Assembly (NCBI GenBank): GCA_002730875.1
Contig: PCBI01000005.1
Span: 682,001 to 746,000, forward strand
Reading direction: 5' to 3'
DNA length: 64,000 nucleotides
Origin: Spirochaetaceae bacterium
GTDB taxonomy: Bacteria; Spirochaetota; Leptospiria; Leptospirales; Leptonemataceae
Below the pieces are notes generated by a model, which saw only the letters and a list, made by a program, of their open reading frames with translations, did not search any database and was not told the origin of the DNA. Below are positions 34,798 through 44,387 of this stretch, one piece after another (position 1 is the first letter of the stretch; every line of letters starts with the position of its first letter). Position numbers and translations under genes: made by a program.

Positions 34798-35835
34798 ATG
34801 AAAAACAAAACACCGCTATTTATCATTGGTGGACTACTGTTCGTTCTTGTGGTAGTCCTGTTCTACGTGCTGCAGCCCGCAGATGACTATTCGGACGCCC
34901 CCGATCTGGCCGCGATTGATCAAGAGGAGCAGGCCATACTCAACAACATGTCCAGTGAAGAGCGGTCCCGACTCAAGGAAGAGGCGCTACTCATGTTCGA
35001 TCAGCCCGGTTATCTCTCTTTTGAAGAAATCATGGCAGGGGCGCGAAACGGTAAGGTCCGATTGGTAAGCGAGCTCTGGCAATTACGCCGACGCTGTCCG
35101 CCGGAATTGAGTCCGGAAGAATGCAATCTTAGAATTAAAATATTTCTTCGCGAAAAGTTTCAGCCGGGCGGGGAAAAGCTGGCCAGGCTGTTTGCCTACT
35201 ACGTTCGCTACGAAGAGCATATGCGCTCTGAAAAGCCGCCGGAGGATATGAGTCCGGAAGAGCAATACGAATGGGTCAAAAAGCAAAGACGCAAGATCAT
35301 GGGCGAAGAAGCCGCCAGCTTGATCTACGGCTACGAAGAGGCCAGGGTGGGCTTTCAGGATAAGTTCCAGAACTTCATGAAAGATACAAAGGACCTGCCG
35401 GCCGATGAGCGAATCGCCAAATACGAAGAGTTTCGTAAAGAGCACTACGGCAACTACTACCAGACGATTAAAGAGAATGAGCCGAAGTTCAACACCTATG
35501 ATGTTGAGCTGACGCTCCGAGAGCAGCAGCTTTCCTCTATGGACGCTTCGCAAAGAGATGCCAGGGTTCGCGAAATCCGAGTGTCCTACTTTGGCGAAGA
35601 AGCCGCCAAGCGTATGGAGGCTGTGGATCGGCAGATCCAGGAAGAGGAGCAACGGGCCGAGGCTTACGAAGAGGCGAAAGCCAAACTGCTGGAATCCAAT
35701 CCTTCTGCCAGCGGCGCCGAAAAGGAAGCGATGCTCGCTCAGCTTCGCAAAGAATACTTCAGCGATGAAGAAGCCGAAGCCATGGCCCGTCGTGAAAAGA
35801 TGCGTCAGGAAATGGAAAACCTGAACTCCAAGTAG
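34798..35835 (+). CDS. Lipase-specific foldase-like (Lif) protein
   Basis: A 345-aa protein with one N-terminal membrane helix (about 5-27) and a long, almost entirely helical charged periplasmic part. That is the architecture of the steric chaperone that folds family I lipases. The FGEEAAKRMEAVDRQ stretch is typical. The family motif RxxFDY(F/C)LSA is degenerate here (ARLFAYYVRYEE). Its place directly after the lipase gene makes the assignment strong. A terminator separates the two, so it may be made at a lower level. The ATG has no good ribosome site. Confidence 0.85.
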   Translation: MKNKTPLFIIGGLLFVLVVVLFYVLQPADDYSDAPDLAAIDQEEQAILNNMSSEERSRLKEEALLMFDQPGYLSFEEIMAGARNGKVRLVSELWQLRRRCPPELSPEECNLRIKIFLREKFQPGGEKLARLFAYYVRYEEHMRSEKPPEDMSPEEQYEWVKKQRRKIMGEEAASLIYGYEEARVGFQDKFQNFMKDTKDLPADERIAKYEEFRKEHYGNYYQTIKENEPKFNTYDVELTLREQQLSSMDASQRDARVREIRVSYFGEEAAKRMEAVDRQIQEEEQRAEAYEEAKAKLLESNPSASGAEKEAMLAQLRKEYFSDEEAEAMARREKMRQEMENLNSK

Positions 35836-35841
35836 TCCCGG

Positions 35842-37824
35842 GTGTCCGCAAAGAAAAAACCCAAAAAGAAATCCGGCGCCAGCGCCGGACAATGGCAGCC
35901 GGCCGAACTGGCCGGCTATGGCTTTTACGGTCTGGCTATTGTGCTTTCGGGACTGGCGTTCAGTTTTTCGCTGGGCCCGGTGAGCAGCGGCTGGGCTGGA
36001 CTGGCAAGCCTTGTGCTCTTTATGCTCTTGGCCCGCTATCTGTACAGTAGCAGCGTGTGGCTCATGCTGTTCACTGGCTGGCTGCTCTCCCTGTCCTTTC
36101 AGCTCTTCGCTTTTTTTTGGATTCCGGGCACCATTCAGTTCTACGCGGGAACCACCAGGGAAGCGGCCACCATCTACGCCCTGGTTTATTCTGTTGTCTA
36201 CCAGCTAAGGGTATTTCTACTCTTCGCCGGATTTTGGCTGTCCTTTAGATACGGCAGGAAAGGCATTCTGCTGGTCCCTCTGGCCGCCTTGATAGGGGAC
36301 GGTTTCGCACCGCAAGTGTTTAACTGGTACTGGGGGAATCTAACGGAGGGCTGGCTGCTCTGGTCGCAGACGGCTGCTCTGGGCGGCGTGTATCTTTCCG
36401 GCGCTCTTCTGGCATTGTTGGTGCGCTTGCTTTACGAAGTTGTCGCTGAGGCCCTTCAATTTCTTGATCCTTCTTCAGAAGCGCGCAGATCCGCGGGGTT
36501 AATCGCACAAATTAAGCAATGGATGGCCGAACCCTCCCTCTTTAAACCGGTGAGCCGGGAGTCGTCTGCAAACGAGGTGAAGAAGTTGGTCCCTGGATCC
36601 GGAAAGGTGCGCTTCTCTACGACAATAGTAACCTCTGCGCTAATAGCGCTGATGCTGGCCCATGGATTCTGGAATCTGTACCGCGTGGACCAGGCGCTGG
36701 CGACGGGCAAAGACCGGGGCTTTCTCAAAGTGGCCATGCTACAAACGGCCACTTCAAAAAAGATGCTGGGTAGCCTTTCGGATTATGAGCATGCCGCTTC
36801 GGCCATGAATCGGGTTATTAACCAATCGCTGGAAGTGATTCATAAGAGCGGTGCCAGTCTGGATCTAATAATCCTTCCGGAGTCTGCTATCCCGTATCAT
36901 GGCATCGCGCCTGGCCAGAAAGGCTACTCGGTTACCATGCATTCGCTTTTGTCCTTTATCTATGGGACCGCTCGATCGTCCTTTCTATTCAATCAGCTCC
37001 AGCGCGAAGACGAGCTCACCTATAACACGGCAACTCTAATGGATCCGGGCCATTCAATCCAGCAGCACTACCGCAAGCGTGTGTTGATTCCCTACGGGGA
37101 GTATCTTCCGTTTGAAGATACCTTTCCCTTCCTGCGAAAGATCTTTCCGGGCGCCGGGCGATATCGACCCGAGGCCCGCGAGCAAAATCTGACAATGAAG
37201 ATGACCTACTATCCGGACAGGCCACGGCTGCCGCTGGTAACCGCCAGGGAAGCCGGTATCCAGGATCCCGAGGCCCTCTGGGCCAACCCCGGGGACTCAT
37301 TGCGGGCCGGGGAGCGAATCTACAGTCAGTCCCTGGGCCAGGCAAACAACGATGAAGATCCTTTTGACAATTCCGTGGCCAGAACCCTGGAGTTTGCGCT
37401 GCTTATTTGTTACGAGGATCTGATTCCGGAGCTGGCCATCAGTTCTTTCCAGGAGTCGCCCCCGGATTTCATCGTCAACATCAGTAATGATTCCTGGCTT
37501 GCCGACGAACGGGCCATGCAGCAGCATTTCGGAGCTGCCCGCTTTCGCGCCATAGAAACCGGACGATTCCTTTTGCGGTCCACTCTTACTGGAATTTCGG
37601 GAATCATGGACCCGGCAGGTCGGGACTTTGTTGAGCCCACGGCAGTGGACACTCGGGGAACGCTTCTTGAACGCGTACCGGTACAGGGGCATGTTAACAC
37701 ACTCTATGCGACCCTGGGGCCCTGGGCTCTTCGCATACTGCTATTAATAAACCTTGCAGGGCTTCTCTTTACTCTTGTTATAACTGGTTCAATACAGTTT
37801 CGGAAAGAGACGCGGCAGAAGTGA
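35842..37824 (+). CDS. lnt: Apolipoprotein N-acyltransferase
   Basis: A 660-aa inner-membrane enzyme that adds the third acyl chain to lipoproteins. An N-terminal block of six or so helices is followed by a nitrilase domain with LPESAIPY (catalytic Glu near 350), RKRVLIPYGEYLP (Lys near 412) and ICYEDLIP (Cys near 523). It is about 150 residues longer than E. coli Lnt (512), with insertions after the sixth helix (about 200-265) and in the nitrilase domain before the Cys. Start is GTG 6 bases after the foldase stop. The 3' end overlaps the convergent gene by 47 bases. Confidence 0.92.
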   Translation: MSAKKKPKKKSGASAGQWQPAELAGYGFYGLAIVLSGLAFSFSLGPVSSGWAGLASLVLFMLLARYLYSSSVWLMLFTGWLLSLSFQLFAFFWIPGTIQFYAGTTREAATIYALVYSVVYQLRVFLLFAGFWLSFRYGRKGILLVPLAALIGDGFAPQVFNWYWGNLTEGWLLWSQTAALGGVYLSGALLALLVRLLYEVVAEALQFLDPSSEARRSAGLIAQIKQWMAEPSLFKPVSRESSANEVKKLVPGSGKVRFSTTIVTSALIALMLAHGFWNLYRVDQALATGKDRGFLKVAMLQTATSKKMLGSLSDYEHAASAMNRVINQSLEVIHKSGASLDLIILPESAIPYHGIAPGQKGYSVTMHSLLSFIYGTARSSFLFNQLQREDELTYNTATLMDPGHSIQQHYRKRVLIPYGEYLPFEDTFPFLRKIFPGAGRYRPEAREQNLTMKMTYYPDRPRLPLVTAREAGIQDPEALWANPGDSLRAGERIYSQSLGQANNDEDPFDNSVARTLEFALLICYEDLIPELAISSFQESPPDFIVNISNDSWLADERAMQQHFGAARFRAIETGRFLLRSTLTGISGIMDPAGRDFVEPTAVDTRGTLLERVPVQGHVNTLYATLGPWALRILLLINLAGLLFTLVITGSIQFRKETRQK

Positions 37825-38857
37825 GTCCCGGGCTCTCGATGCCCAACAAATGAATGCAGTTATCCTGTCTGTGGATATAGAAGTCCCGATAATCCTGTCC
37901 ATCGATGCGCAATCGCGGTCGGAGTCCGGCATAGCCCGGTCCAAGATCCGCCTCCGTGTAGCCGTCTAAAATGTGGCTCAACGATGCGGCGAAATCCCGG
38001 GCGGACTGAGTAATGCGGTAGTCCTCTTTCGATTCTGCCGAAACCGCATTGGGGCCAGCGTAGGCATCGCCACCCGGATGGAAGGTATAGTGGACGCCCA
38101 GGGCTGTGGAATTAGGGTCAGGCAGCGGATAGACCAACATGTTTACCGGATGGGGCTTGTTCAGCCTGTAATATTCGCCCCGCACCGGTACTATTTCATA
38201 ACCGCCAAGACCGACCATGGCGGCCACCTCATCGCAGTACAGGCCGGCGGCATTTACAGCTCTGGCGCAGACTACCTCTTCCTGGCGTCCCTCATCGTCC
38301 TGTAGGATGGCGCGCACGCCATCCGCTTGATTCTCCAGAGCTACCAGTTTACGGCCGATCAACCAGAAAGCGCCCGCCTGCTGGGCCCTATTCTGTACGC
38401 TACGTAGATACGCCGCCGCATCGCATACTCCGGTGTGGGGACTCAATAGGGCCGATTCGCCCTTCACTCCCGGGTAATGCTTCTCCACGTTTCTGATTAC
38501 TGATAAATCCCTTGCCCCAATGCTCCTGGCGTTTTCGAGTAGGGCCTGCAGCCGCGCTTCCGCTTCGTCTCCTCTCTGTTGTCCGGTGGTGATGAGCTTT
38601 CCGCAGACCGTATGAGGGACGTTGTTCTTCTGTAAGTACTCCAGGGTAAGCGCATAACCCCGTATGCAGTGGATGGCCTTTAATGATTCGGGTTTGTAGT
38701 AGATCCCTGCATGGAGCACTCCGGAGTTTCGTCCGGACGTTGCATCGCCAGGCCGGTGGGATAGATCGCACATCGCCACTGACATGCCCCGCTCCGCCGC
38801 ACGGTAGGCCAGCCAGCTTCCAACAATGCCGCCTCCAACGATGAGTAAATCAATCAT
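37778..38857 (-). CDS. FAD-dependent L-2-hydroxyglutarate oxidase-like protein
   Basis: A 359-aa flavoprotein of the LhgO/DadA group. The FAD dinucleotide motif GGGIVGSWLAYRAAERG is at the N-terminus, and the signature GRNSGVLHAGIYY is typical of LhgO. Relatives oxidise L-2-hydroxyglutarate to 2-oxoglutarate, so this is the likely reaction. The C-terminus is near GIESPGLTSAASL, which carries the FAD tail motif. It overlaps lnt by 47 bases on the opposite strand. Confidence 0.86.
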   Translation of the reverse strand: MIDLLIVGGGIVGSWLAYRAAERGMSVAMCDLSHRPGDATSGRNSGVLHAGIYYKPESLKAIHCIRGYALTLEYLQKNNVPHTVCGKLITTGQQRGDEAEARLQALLENARSIGARDLSVIRNVEKHYPGVKGESALLSPHTGVCDAAAYLRSVQNRAQQAGAFWLIGRKLVALENQADGVRAILQDDEGRQEEVVCARAVNAAGLYCDEVAAMVGLGGYEIVPVRGEYYRLNKPHPVNMLVYPLPDPNSTALGVHYTFHPGGDAYAGPNAVSAESKEDYRITQSARDFAASLSHILDGYTEADLGPGYAGLRPRLRIDGQDYRDFYIHRQDNCIHLLGIESPGLTSAASLSETVLNQL

Positions 38858-38970
38858 GATGCTCTGATCCTACCGGCTCCCTGCGTTGCCACCTTGTTTC
38901 CGATACAAGACCGAACCTTTTTGCAGGCTCGGCCCCCAAAAACCATGGCATTGACACTGCATCTGTTACC

Positions 38971-38997
38971 GCGTTGCCCGCGTTGCCAGCGTTGCTC
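38971..38997. repeat. Three imperfect 9-base GCGTTGCCN repeats
   Basis: GCGTTGCCC, GCGTTGCCA and GCGTTGCTC follow one another without gaps in the 256-base gap between the oxidase and the UXS gene; a related GCGTTGCCA lies at about 38884. Significance unknown. Confidence 0.55.
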
Positions 38998-39113
38998 GGT
39001 CGAACCACGCTTTCGCAATGCCTGGTGGCCTTGCTCCTGAATCTCCTGAGAGGCTCAAGGATGGACCGGTAAATCTCCAACGCTGCCACGCTCAGCGAAT
39101 CTCAATAGGAGTT

Positions 39114-40058
39114 TTAAGCCTGACTGTGGCTTAGCTGGCGAAAGTATTCTATGGTCTTTTTTAGGCCCTCTTCCAGGGGAGCTGTAAGCTTGTAGCCGAT
39201 TAGTTCCTTCGCCAGAGAAAGATCCGGTCGACGCCGGGTGGGATCATCCTCCGGAAGTGGTTGGTTCACAATTCTGGATTGCGAACCGGTGAGCCTGATC
39301 ACTTCCTCAGCCAGTTGCTGCACGGTGAACTCTCCATCATTACCCAGGTTAACCGGACCCGTGTGACCTTCGTGCTTCATGAAATTCATGATTCCGGTGA
39401 CCAGATCATCCACGTAGCAAAAAGAGCGAGTTTGTGTTCCGTCGCCGTAGATGGTTATGTCTTCGCCTTTCAATGCCTGGACTATGAAGTTGGACACCAC
39501 TCGACCGTCGGCCGCGTCCATTCGGGGACCATAGGTGTTGAATATTCGAATCACTCGAATATCCACTCCGTGCATGCGATGGTAGTCAAAGCACAGGGTT
39601 TCGGCGGCTCGCTTCCCTTCATCGTAGCAGGCCCGAATTCCAATCGGGTTTACGCTTCCGCGGTAGGACTCGGGCTGCGGATGCACTTCCGGATCTCCGT
39701 ATACTTCCGAAGTACTTGCCTGCAAAAGGCGAGCGCCGGTCCGTTTGGCCAGGCCCAGCAGGTTCATAGTTCCCAGCACCGACGTTTTCATGGTTTTCAC
39801 CGGATTGGACTGGTAATGCACCGGACTGGCGGGGCAGGCCATGTTGAAGATACGATCCACCTCGATGCGAATCGGCTCGGTAATATCGTGACGAATGAGT
39901 TCGAAGTGCGGGTTGCCGATCAGATGAGCTATGTTTCTGCGGCGTCCGGTGAAAAAGTTATCCAGACAGATTACGTGGTTTCCTTCATCCAGAAGGCGTT
40001 CGCAAAGATGGGATCCTATGAATCCGGCGCCGCCGGTTACCAGTACATTATGAGACAT
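39114..40058 (-). CDS. UDP-glucuronate decarboxylase (UXS)
   Basis: A 314-aa short-chain dehydrogenase-like enzyme that converts UDP-glucuronate to UDP-xylose. The NAD motif GGAGFIGSH is at 9-17, the catalytic tyrosine and lysine are Tyr145 and Lys149 in [11 protein letters not shown], and the [23 protein letters not shown] and NLGN segments are the characteristic ones. UDP-xylose feeds surface polysaccharide. No polysaccharide cluster is next to it in the window. The gene is isolated. Confidence 0.93.
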   Translation of the reverse strand: MSHNVLVTGGAGFIGSHLCERLLDEGNHVICLDNFFTGRRRNIAHLIGNPHFELIRHDITEPIRIEVDRIFNMACPASPVHYQSNPVKTMKTSVLGTMNLLGLAKRTGARLLQASTSEVYGDPEVHPQPESYRGSVNPIGIRACYDEGKRAAETLCFDYHRMHGVDIRVIRIFNTYGPRMDAADGRVVSNFIVQALKGEDITIYGDGTQTRSFCYVDDLVTGIMNFMKHEGHTGPVNLGNDGEFTVQQLAEEVIRLTGSQSRIVNQPLPEDDPTRRRPDLSLAKELIGYKLTAPLEEGLKKTIEYFRQLSHSQA

Positions 40059-40232
40059 CCACTACAGGGATCTGTTCCGGCCATGACAGGCAACCAGAAA
40101 TCAAAATCGTTCGGGAATGCGGCCTTTTGGCGCCCTGATGCATTTTTCGGTTCGCGGGCTGATGGGTGGTCTCGTGACGTAATGAGCCAATGAAAACGAC
40201 GGAGCGGGCTATTGAGCGATTGGGTTAGTGGG

Positions 40233-41213
40233 CTAGTGGCCGGAGCTGGCTCGGAAAACCTCCGCTGCCTGTCCGGATAGCGACTGGTTTCGACCATGAG
40301 TGCGGGACTCCAGGTTCGGGCCAAAATCATCATCCATTGAGGGATACATCTCCACGGACCCCCCTTCGGTATCGGAGGAGGAGGGCATCCCGGGGCTTTG
40401 CGTTGGGTCCAGGGCTGGCTCGGACATATCGGCTGATCCAGGTTCGCCGCCGGTAAGGTCGGCGGTTTGTGCCTCGTCGCCGAACCCGGGCTCCTCCGGG
40501 GCCTCTGTTGGATGTTCAGAGTAATGAATGGCCTCTCTAACGGCCGGTGCCAGAGTCAAATAGGCGAGTGTCAGTATGACTCCGGTCCATATTAGCGATA
40601 TGGTCACTGCAGTAAAGCCTACAGTGCCCTCTTCCAGAGCGCCGGAGCCCAGGTAGGAAGCCAGGATGGCTGCATCGGTGCTATCTACATCCCTGGTAAA
40701 ATCGAAAAGATCGAAGAGGCTATAAAACAGGAAGAAGACTCCAATGGCCGTAAGGGCTCCCCGGGCGGGCCTTTCGCCGAGCGCGGCTACCAGCAAGAAG
40801 GCCAATCCGTAGCCGATTCCGGTGTAAAACGCGGTTTGCAGCGGAGAAGTGAAAAGCCAGGAAAAATAAATGAGCAGAACGGCAAACAGGATTAGCGAAA
40901 CGCGCTCGAGACGTCCCACCAGGGCCTGTCGAAGCAGAATCGCTCCGGTGAGTGCACAACCAATGTATCCGGCCGATACTGCGGAAATGAAGCCTGCCGT
41001 AGTGAACTCCCCGGTGACCATAGTCTTTCCGGATTCATTCCAGTGAACCTCAATGGTATCCAGGCGAACGCCGGCGGCCAGGGAGAGCAGACCGTGCCAC
41101 ATTTCGTGGACCAGAACCACAAGTAGCTTGACCGGTCGTAGTAGGCTGGAATCCCAGAAGAGGGTCAACGCAAGACCGATGGCTACCATTAGAAGGAATC
41201 TCTTGCCGGCCAC
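40233..41213 (-). CDS. M50-type membrane metallopeptidase-like protein
   Basis: A 326-aa polytopic protein with HEMWH at 36-40 (HExxH zinc motif) inside the second hydrophobic helix, as in M50B-type site-2-like peptidases. About seven to eight helices are followed by an acidic, disordered tail (about 245-326, rich in E, D, P and S). The second zinc ligand, normally an Asp in a downstream helix, is not clear, so activity is uncertain. It is divergent from mnmC; starts are 21 bases apart. Confidence 0.78.
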   Translation of the reverse strand: MAGKRFLLMVAIGLALTLFWDSSLLRPVKLLVVLVHEMWHGLLSLAAGVRLDTIEVHWNESGKTMVTGEFTTAGFISAVSAGYIGCALTGAILLRQALVGRLERVSLILFAVLLIYFSWLFTSPLQTAFYTGIGYGLAFLLVAALGERPARGALTAIGVFFLFYSLFDLFDFTRDVDSTDAAILASYLGSGALEEGTVGFTAVTISLIWTGVILTLAYLTLAPAVREAIHYSEHPTEAPEEPGFGDEAQTADLTGGEPGSADMSEPALDPTQSPGMPSSSDTEGGSVEMYPSMDDDFGPNLESRTHGRNQSLSGQAAEVFRASSGH

Positions 41214-41234
41214 CTATCTATTATCGGCAAAAGA

Positions 41235-43199
41235 ATGAAAATTCAGAATGGCAAGGTCTATAGCGATGAGTTTCAGGACATATACTTCAGTCAGGAAGAC
41301 GGCGCAGCCGAATCCGATTATGTCTTTTTGCATGGAAATGAACTGTATTCCCGGTTCCAGTCTCTGGAGAGAAATGAGACCTTTTCAATTGGCGAACTGG
41401 GATTCGGGACCGGACTTAACTTTGTTCTGACCCGGCGGCTCTTTCTTTCCCGCGCCGATGCGAATTCCTTTTTGCACTATTTTTCTTTTGAGCTGAATCT
41501 GCCCTCTCCGGGCATGGCGCGGCGAAGTGTATCGCTGTTTTCGCAGCTTCGCGAAGATGCGAAGCTGCTTCGCCGGAAGCTCAGGGGCGTTCTTCAGAAA
41601 GGACAGGGTTGCCATACTTTGCTCTTTGACGGGGGTCGCGTCCGGCTTTCCTTGATTCTGGGAGACGCAAGAGAAACCATCCATCAGATGGAAGCGCGGT
41701 GCCAGGCCTGGTATCTCGACGGATTCGCTCCATCGAGAAATCCGCAACTCTGGCAAGAAGATCTCTTTCAATTACTCGCGAAGCGAAGCGAACCGGGCGC
41801 TACCATTTCAAGCTTTACGGCCGCTGGCGGGGTTCGCGCAGCGCTTTCAAATGCCGGGTTTTCTGTCCAGCGAGTCGCCGGTTTTGGGCGAAAGAAGCAT
41901 ATGATTCGTGGAACACTGACGCTGGCGTCGAGCAACGCACCCGCAAACAAGGCCCCTGACTCCGTTACCGCGCCTCGGGAGCCGGCGCCGGGGTTCCATG
42001 GAAATCCTCGATTGTCCTCATCCCGGCCCCGTCTGGACCGGGGCGCTGCGATCCACGTTGTAGGCGGAGGTCTGGCAGGTCTTTCCACCGCCTATGCTCT
42101 GACCCGCCGGGGCATTCCAGTGACTCTCTATGAGGCTGGCTCTATCGCGTCCGGCGCCTCGGGAAACCGAGCGGGAATGGCCGCCTCTGCGCTTACAGCG
42201 GAACCGACCGCGGGTAGTCTCCTCGGATTGAGGGCTCAGTCCATGTTCATTTCCTGGGCTATGGATCAAAAAGCCGACTGGCGAAAACTGGGTTTCGTGC
42301 GAAAGAGGGAACAGCCGGAGCGTTATGTCCGGTCAATAGAAAGCCATGGTCTGATGGGCGCCAGGGCGGGGAAAAGGGAAACTTTATTGGGCTGGTCGGC
42401 AGCAGTGGATCCGGAGGCTCTGTGTCGCTACTACCTCGCCGAAAGCGAAAGAACGGGTCTGCTAACTCTAATGGAGGGCACGAAGGCGTTGCCGGCGGAT
42501 ATCAAGAATCGTGGCGACGCAATCTTCATTCTGTGTAACTCAAACGATATGGCCGAGATTCCCGAGTGCGGTTTCATCCATCATCGGCCGGTGCGGGGTC
42601 AGGTGATTCAGCTTCGCAACCCGGGTCTGGTATTTCCGCTAACGAATCAGATTTATCTGGTGCCCTGTCCGTCGAATGAGCGGGAGGCGGTGCTCGGCGC
42701 CACTTTCGATATGCATCTGTCCGATCCCGAGCGGTTGCCGGAGCGGGATCTGTACCTTCTTTCGGAACTGGAAAAAAAACTGCCGGAGGTCTGGCAGGGG
42801 CTGGATGAGCAAGAGAAGCAGAACTTACGGTCGGACAAGAGCATTGGCCGCGTTGGTTTTAGATGTCAGTCCAGAGATTACATACCGGTTTGCGGTCCGG
42901 TGCCGGATGCAGAGCGATTTGTTGCCGACAATGATCGATTCTTTGAGTTGCCATCGAAAGAAAAGCGGCACCTGGACATGGCCGGAATCAACTATGGAGT
43001 CGCAAGAGTTCCCGGGCTATTCGTGAACTCTTGCCACGGTAGCCGGGGGATTACTACCAGCTTTCTGGCCGCCGAGATATTGGCATCGCAATTGGCCGGT
43101 GAAGGAAGTCCCCTGGAAAGAGAACTCCGGGATGCGCTGGACCCGGTTCGCTTTCTCTGGCGCGAGGTTCGCAAACCGCCGAAAGATAGAAGTTTCTGA
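41235..43199 (+). CDS. mnmC: tRNA 5-methylaminomethyl-2-thiouridine biosynthesis bifunctional protein
   Basis: A 654-aa fusion that finishes the mnm5s2U wobble modification. The N-terminal methyltransferase has GELGFGTGLNF and WYLDGFAPSRNPQLW; the C-terminal FAD-dependent oxidase opens with VVGGGLAGLSTAYAL (about residue 275) and has the RVGFRCQSRDYIP segment. The order is the usual one. MnmE, MnmG and MnmA are not in the window. Length agrees with the family (about 650-690 aa). Confidence 0.93.
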   Translation: MKIQNGKVYSDEFQDIYFSQEDGAAESDYVFLHGNELYSRFQSLERNETFSIGELGFGTGLNFVLTRRLFLSRADANSFLHYFSFELNLPSPGMARRSVSLFSQLREDAKLLRRKLRGVLQKGQGCHTLLFDGGRVRLSLILGDARETIHQMEARCQAWYLDGFAPSRNPQLWQEDLFQLLAKRSEPGATISSFTAAGGVRAALSNAGFSVQRVAGFGRKKHMIRGTLTLASSNAPANKAPDSVTAPREPAPGFHGNPRLSSSRPRLDRGAAIHVVGGGLAGLSTAYALTRRGIPVTLYEAGSIASGASGNRAGMAASALTAEPTAGSLLGLRAQSMFISWAMDQKADWRKLGFVRKREQPERYVRSIESHGLMGARAGKRETLLGWSAAVDPEALCRYYLAESERTGLLTLMEGTKALPADIKNRGDAIFILCNSNDMAEIPECGFIHHRPVRGQVIQLRNPGLVFPLTNQIYLVPCPSNEREAVLGATFDMHLSDPERLPERDLYLLSELEKKLPEVWQGLDEQEKQNLRSDKSIGRVGFRCQSRDYIPVCGPVPDAERFVADNDRFFELPSKEKRHLDMAGINYGVARVPGLFVNSCHGSRGITTSFLAAEILASQLAGEGSPLERELRDALDPVRFLWREVRKPPKDRSF

Positions 43200-43274
43200 C
43201 GGCCGGGGACTGTTTACAGCGAAACATCCGGGAAGGCACAGCAAATGCCAGCGGAGGCTCCCGGAGCGCTGCGA

Positions 43275-44360
43275 TTATTCGGTGATGGAATAGACACCTA
43301 CCATGGGCAAATGGTCACTAATGTGTAGAGCCCCTTGCTGCCGGACGTAGTAGTTCTTTTGGTCAAGCCCGGCGGAGTAGAATATGTAATCTATGGTGCG
43401 ATCCGGTTTTTCCACTATATGGCTATTGGGAAAATGAGTATAGTATTGGGCCTGATCCGGTCCGTTAAGCGTTTCCTGATCCACGCTGGAGCGAAAGTCG
43501 GCAAACAGAGTCTGAATCTCGCTGGTGTCCTGATAGTACACCTGATCGTTTTCATGGAGCTGGGAGCGATCCCATTCCGGCGGCAGCAGGTTAAAATCCC
43601 CGCCTATGATCCATTCGCTGCCTTCTTCGTCAAGAGACTGCAGCAGGCCTTTGACTTCGTTTACCTGTTTTTCCATGATGTCGGTGCCCTGGGCGAAAGC
43701 ATCCAGGTGGGTGTTAAGCAATACCAGCGGGTTTCGATCTGAAACCGGTAGGCGAGCTTCCAGAACGGCCCGCTTCAGATAGAACTGTTGCGAAATGATA
43801 TCCATGGGCATCATCGTCAGTTGATGGCGCCGGGCGGATTCGATGCGGTACTTGCTGATCGTTAGTAGTTTCATTCCCACCGATCCCAGCACGTTGGGGT
43901 CCGGCACGAAGTCGGATTTCCAGTAATAGGCGCTGGTATGACAGGCATACTCGGGGCCCAGCCCCTCCAGGATTTCCTGAACCTGATTCATGTAGTCGGT
44001 GGACCGAGCATCCACATTCACTTCCTGGAGAAGCAAAACGTCCGGATTCTCTTCTTTGACGACTCGTATAAATTCTCCGAGCGTCTTTTTGACTTCGGAT
44101 GCGGCGGGTTTGATGTCTTTGCCCGATCCATCGGAAACATCATACCAGAAAACGTAGCTCTTTCCGGCAAGGTACTGAATGTTCCAGTTCAGCACTTTCA
44201 ATTGCTCTCCGGGCTGTAGCTCCGGAGCATCCGCGCTGCAATGAACTTCCATTTCTTCCAGGGGTTCTGGATGATAATTCATAAACTGTATGGATAATAT
44301 AAGCGTGCCGATCAAGCCAGCCAGGGTAATTCCGGTAATCTTAAGAGCTTTCATGAGCAT
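43275..44360 (-). CDS. Endonuclease/exonuclease/phosphatase (EEP) family protein
   Basis: A 361-aa protein (355 if the third codon, ATG 44354, is used... i.e. two residues less) with an N-terminal membrane or signal helix. The EEP fold is shown by WNIQYL, LLLQEV (catalytic Glu), NTHLDAF, GGDFNLLP and the terminal ISDHLPM (Asp-His). Some relatives hydrolyse sphingomyelin or inositol phosphates, others nucleic acids; the N-terminal helix and periplasmic direction suggest an envelope or secreted role. It follows the panE-like gene by 27 bases and is the last gene of a four-gene unit. Confidence 0.86.
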   Translation of the reverse strand: MLMKALKITGITLAGLIGTLILSIQFMNYHPEPLEEMEVHCSADAPELQPGEQLKVLNWNIQYLAGKSYVFWYDVSDGSGKDIKPAASEVKKTLGEFIRVVKEENPDVLLLQEVNVDARSTDYMNQVQEILEGLGPEYACHTSAYYWKSDFVPDPNVLGSVGMKLLTISKYRIESARRHQLTMMPMDIISQQFYLKRAVLEARLPVSDRNPLVLLNTHLDAFAQGTDIMEKQVNEVKGLLQSLDEEGSEWIIGGDFNLLPPEWDRSQLHENDQVYYQDTSEIQTLFADFRSSVDQETLNGPDQAQYYTHFPNSHIVEKPDRTIDYIFYSAGLDQKNYYVRQQGALHISDHLPMVGVYSITE

Positions 44361-44387
44361 CGTAGAATCCGATGCTCTGCGCCCATA

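Noticed and set aside
35083..35892. A long minus frame, Phe-rich, opposite the Lif-like gene
   Set aside because: It mirrors the Glu/Lys-rich helical gene on the plus strand (GAA reads TTC), so it is an artefact.
38850..39089. A 79-codon minus frame in the gap upstream of the LhgO-like gene
   Set aside because: It overlaps the short GCGTTGCC repeats and has no start site or motif; likely not a gene.
39261..40193. A 310-codon plus-strand open frame opposite the UXS gene
   Set aside because: The minus-strand UXS has all family motifs; the plus frame has none and is a shadow.
40059..40232. Possible gene or element between uxs and the M50-type gene
   Set aside because: Only short shadow frames are present and no ribosome site or stem.
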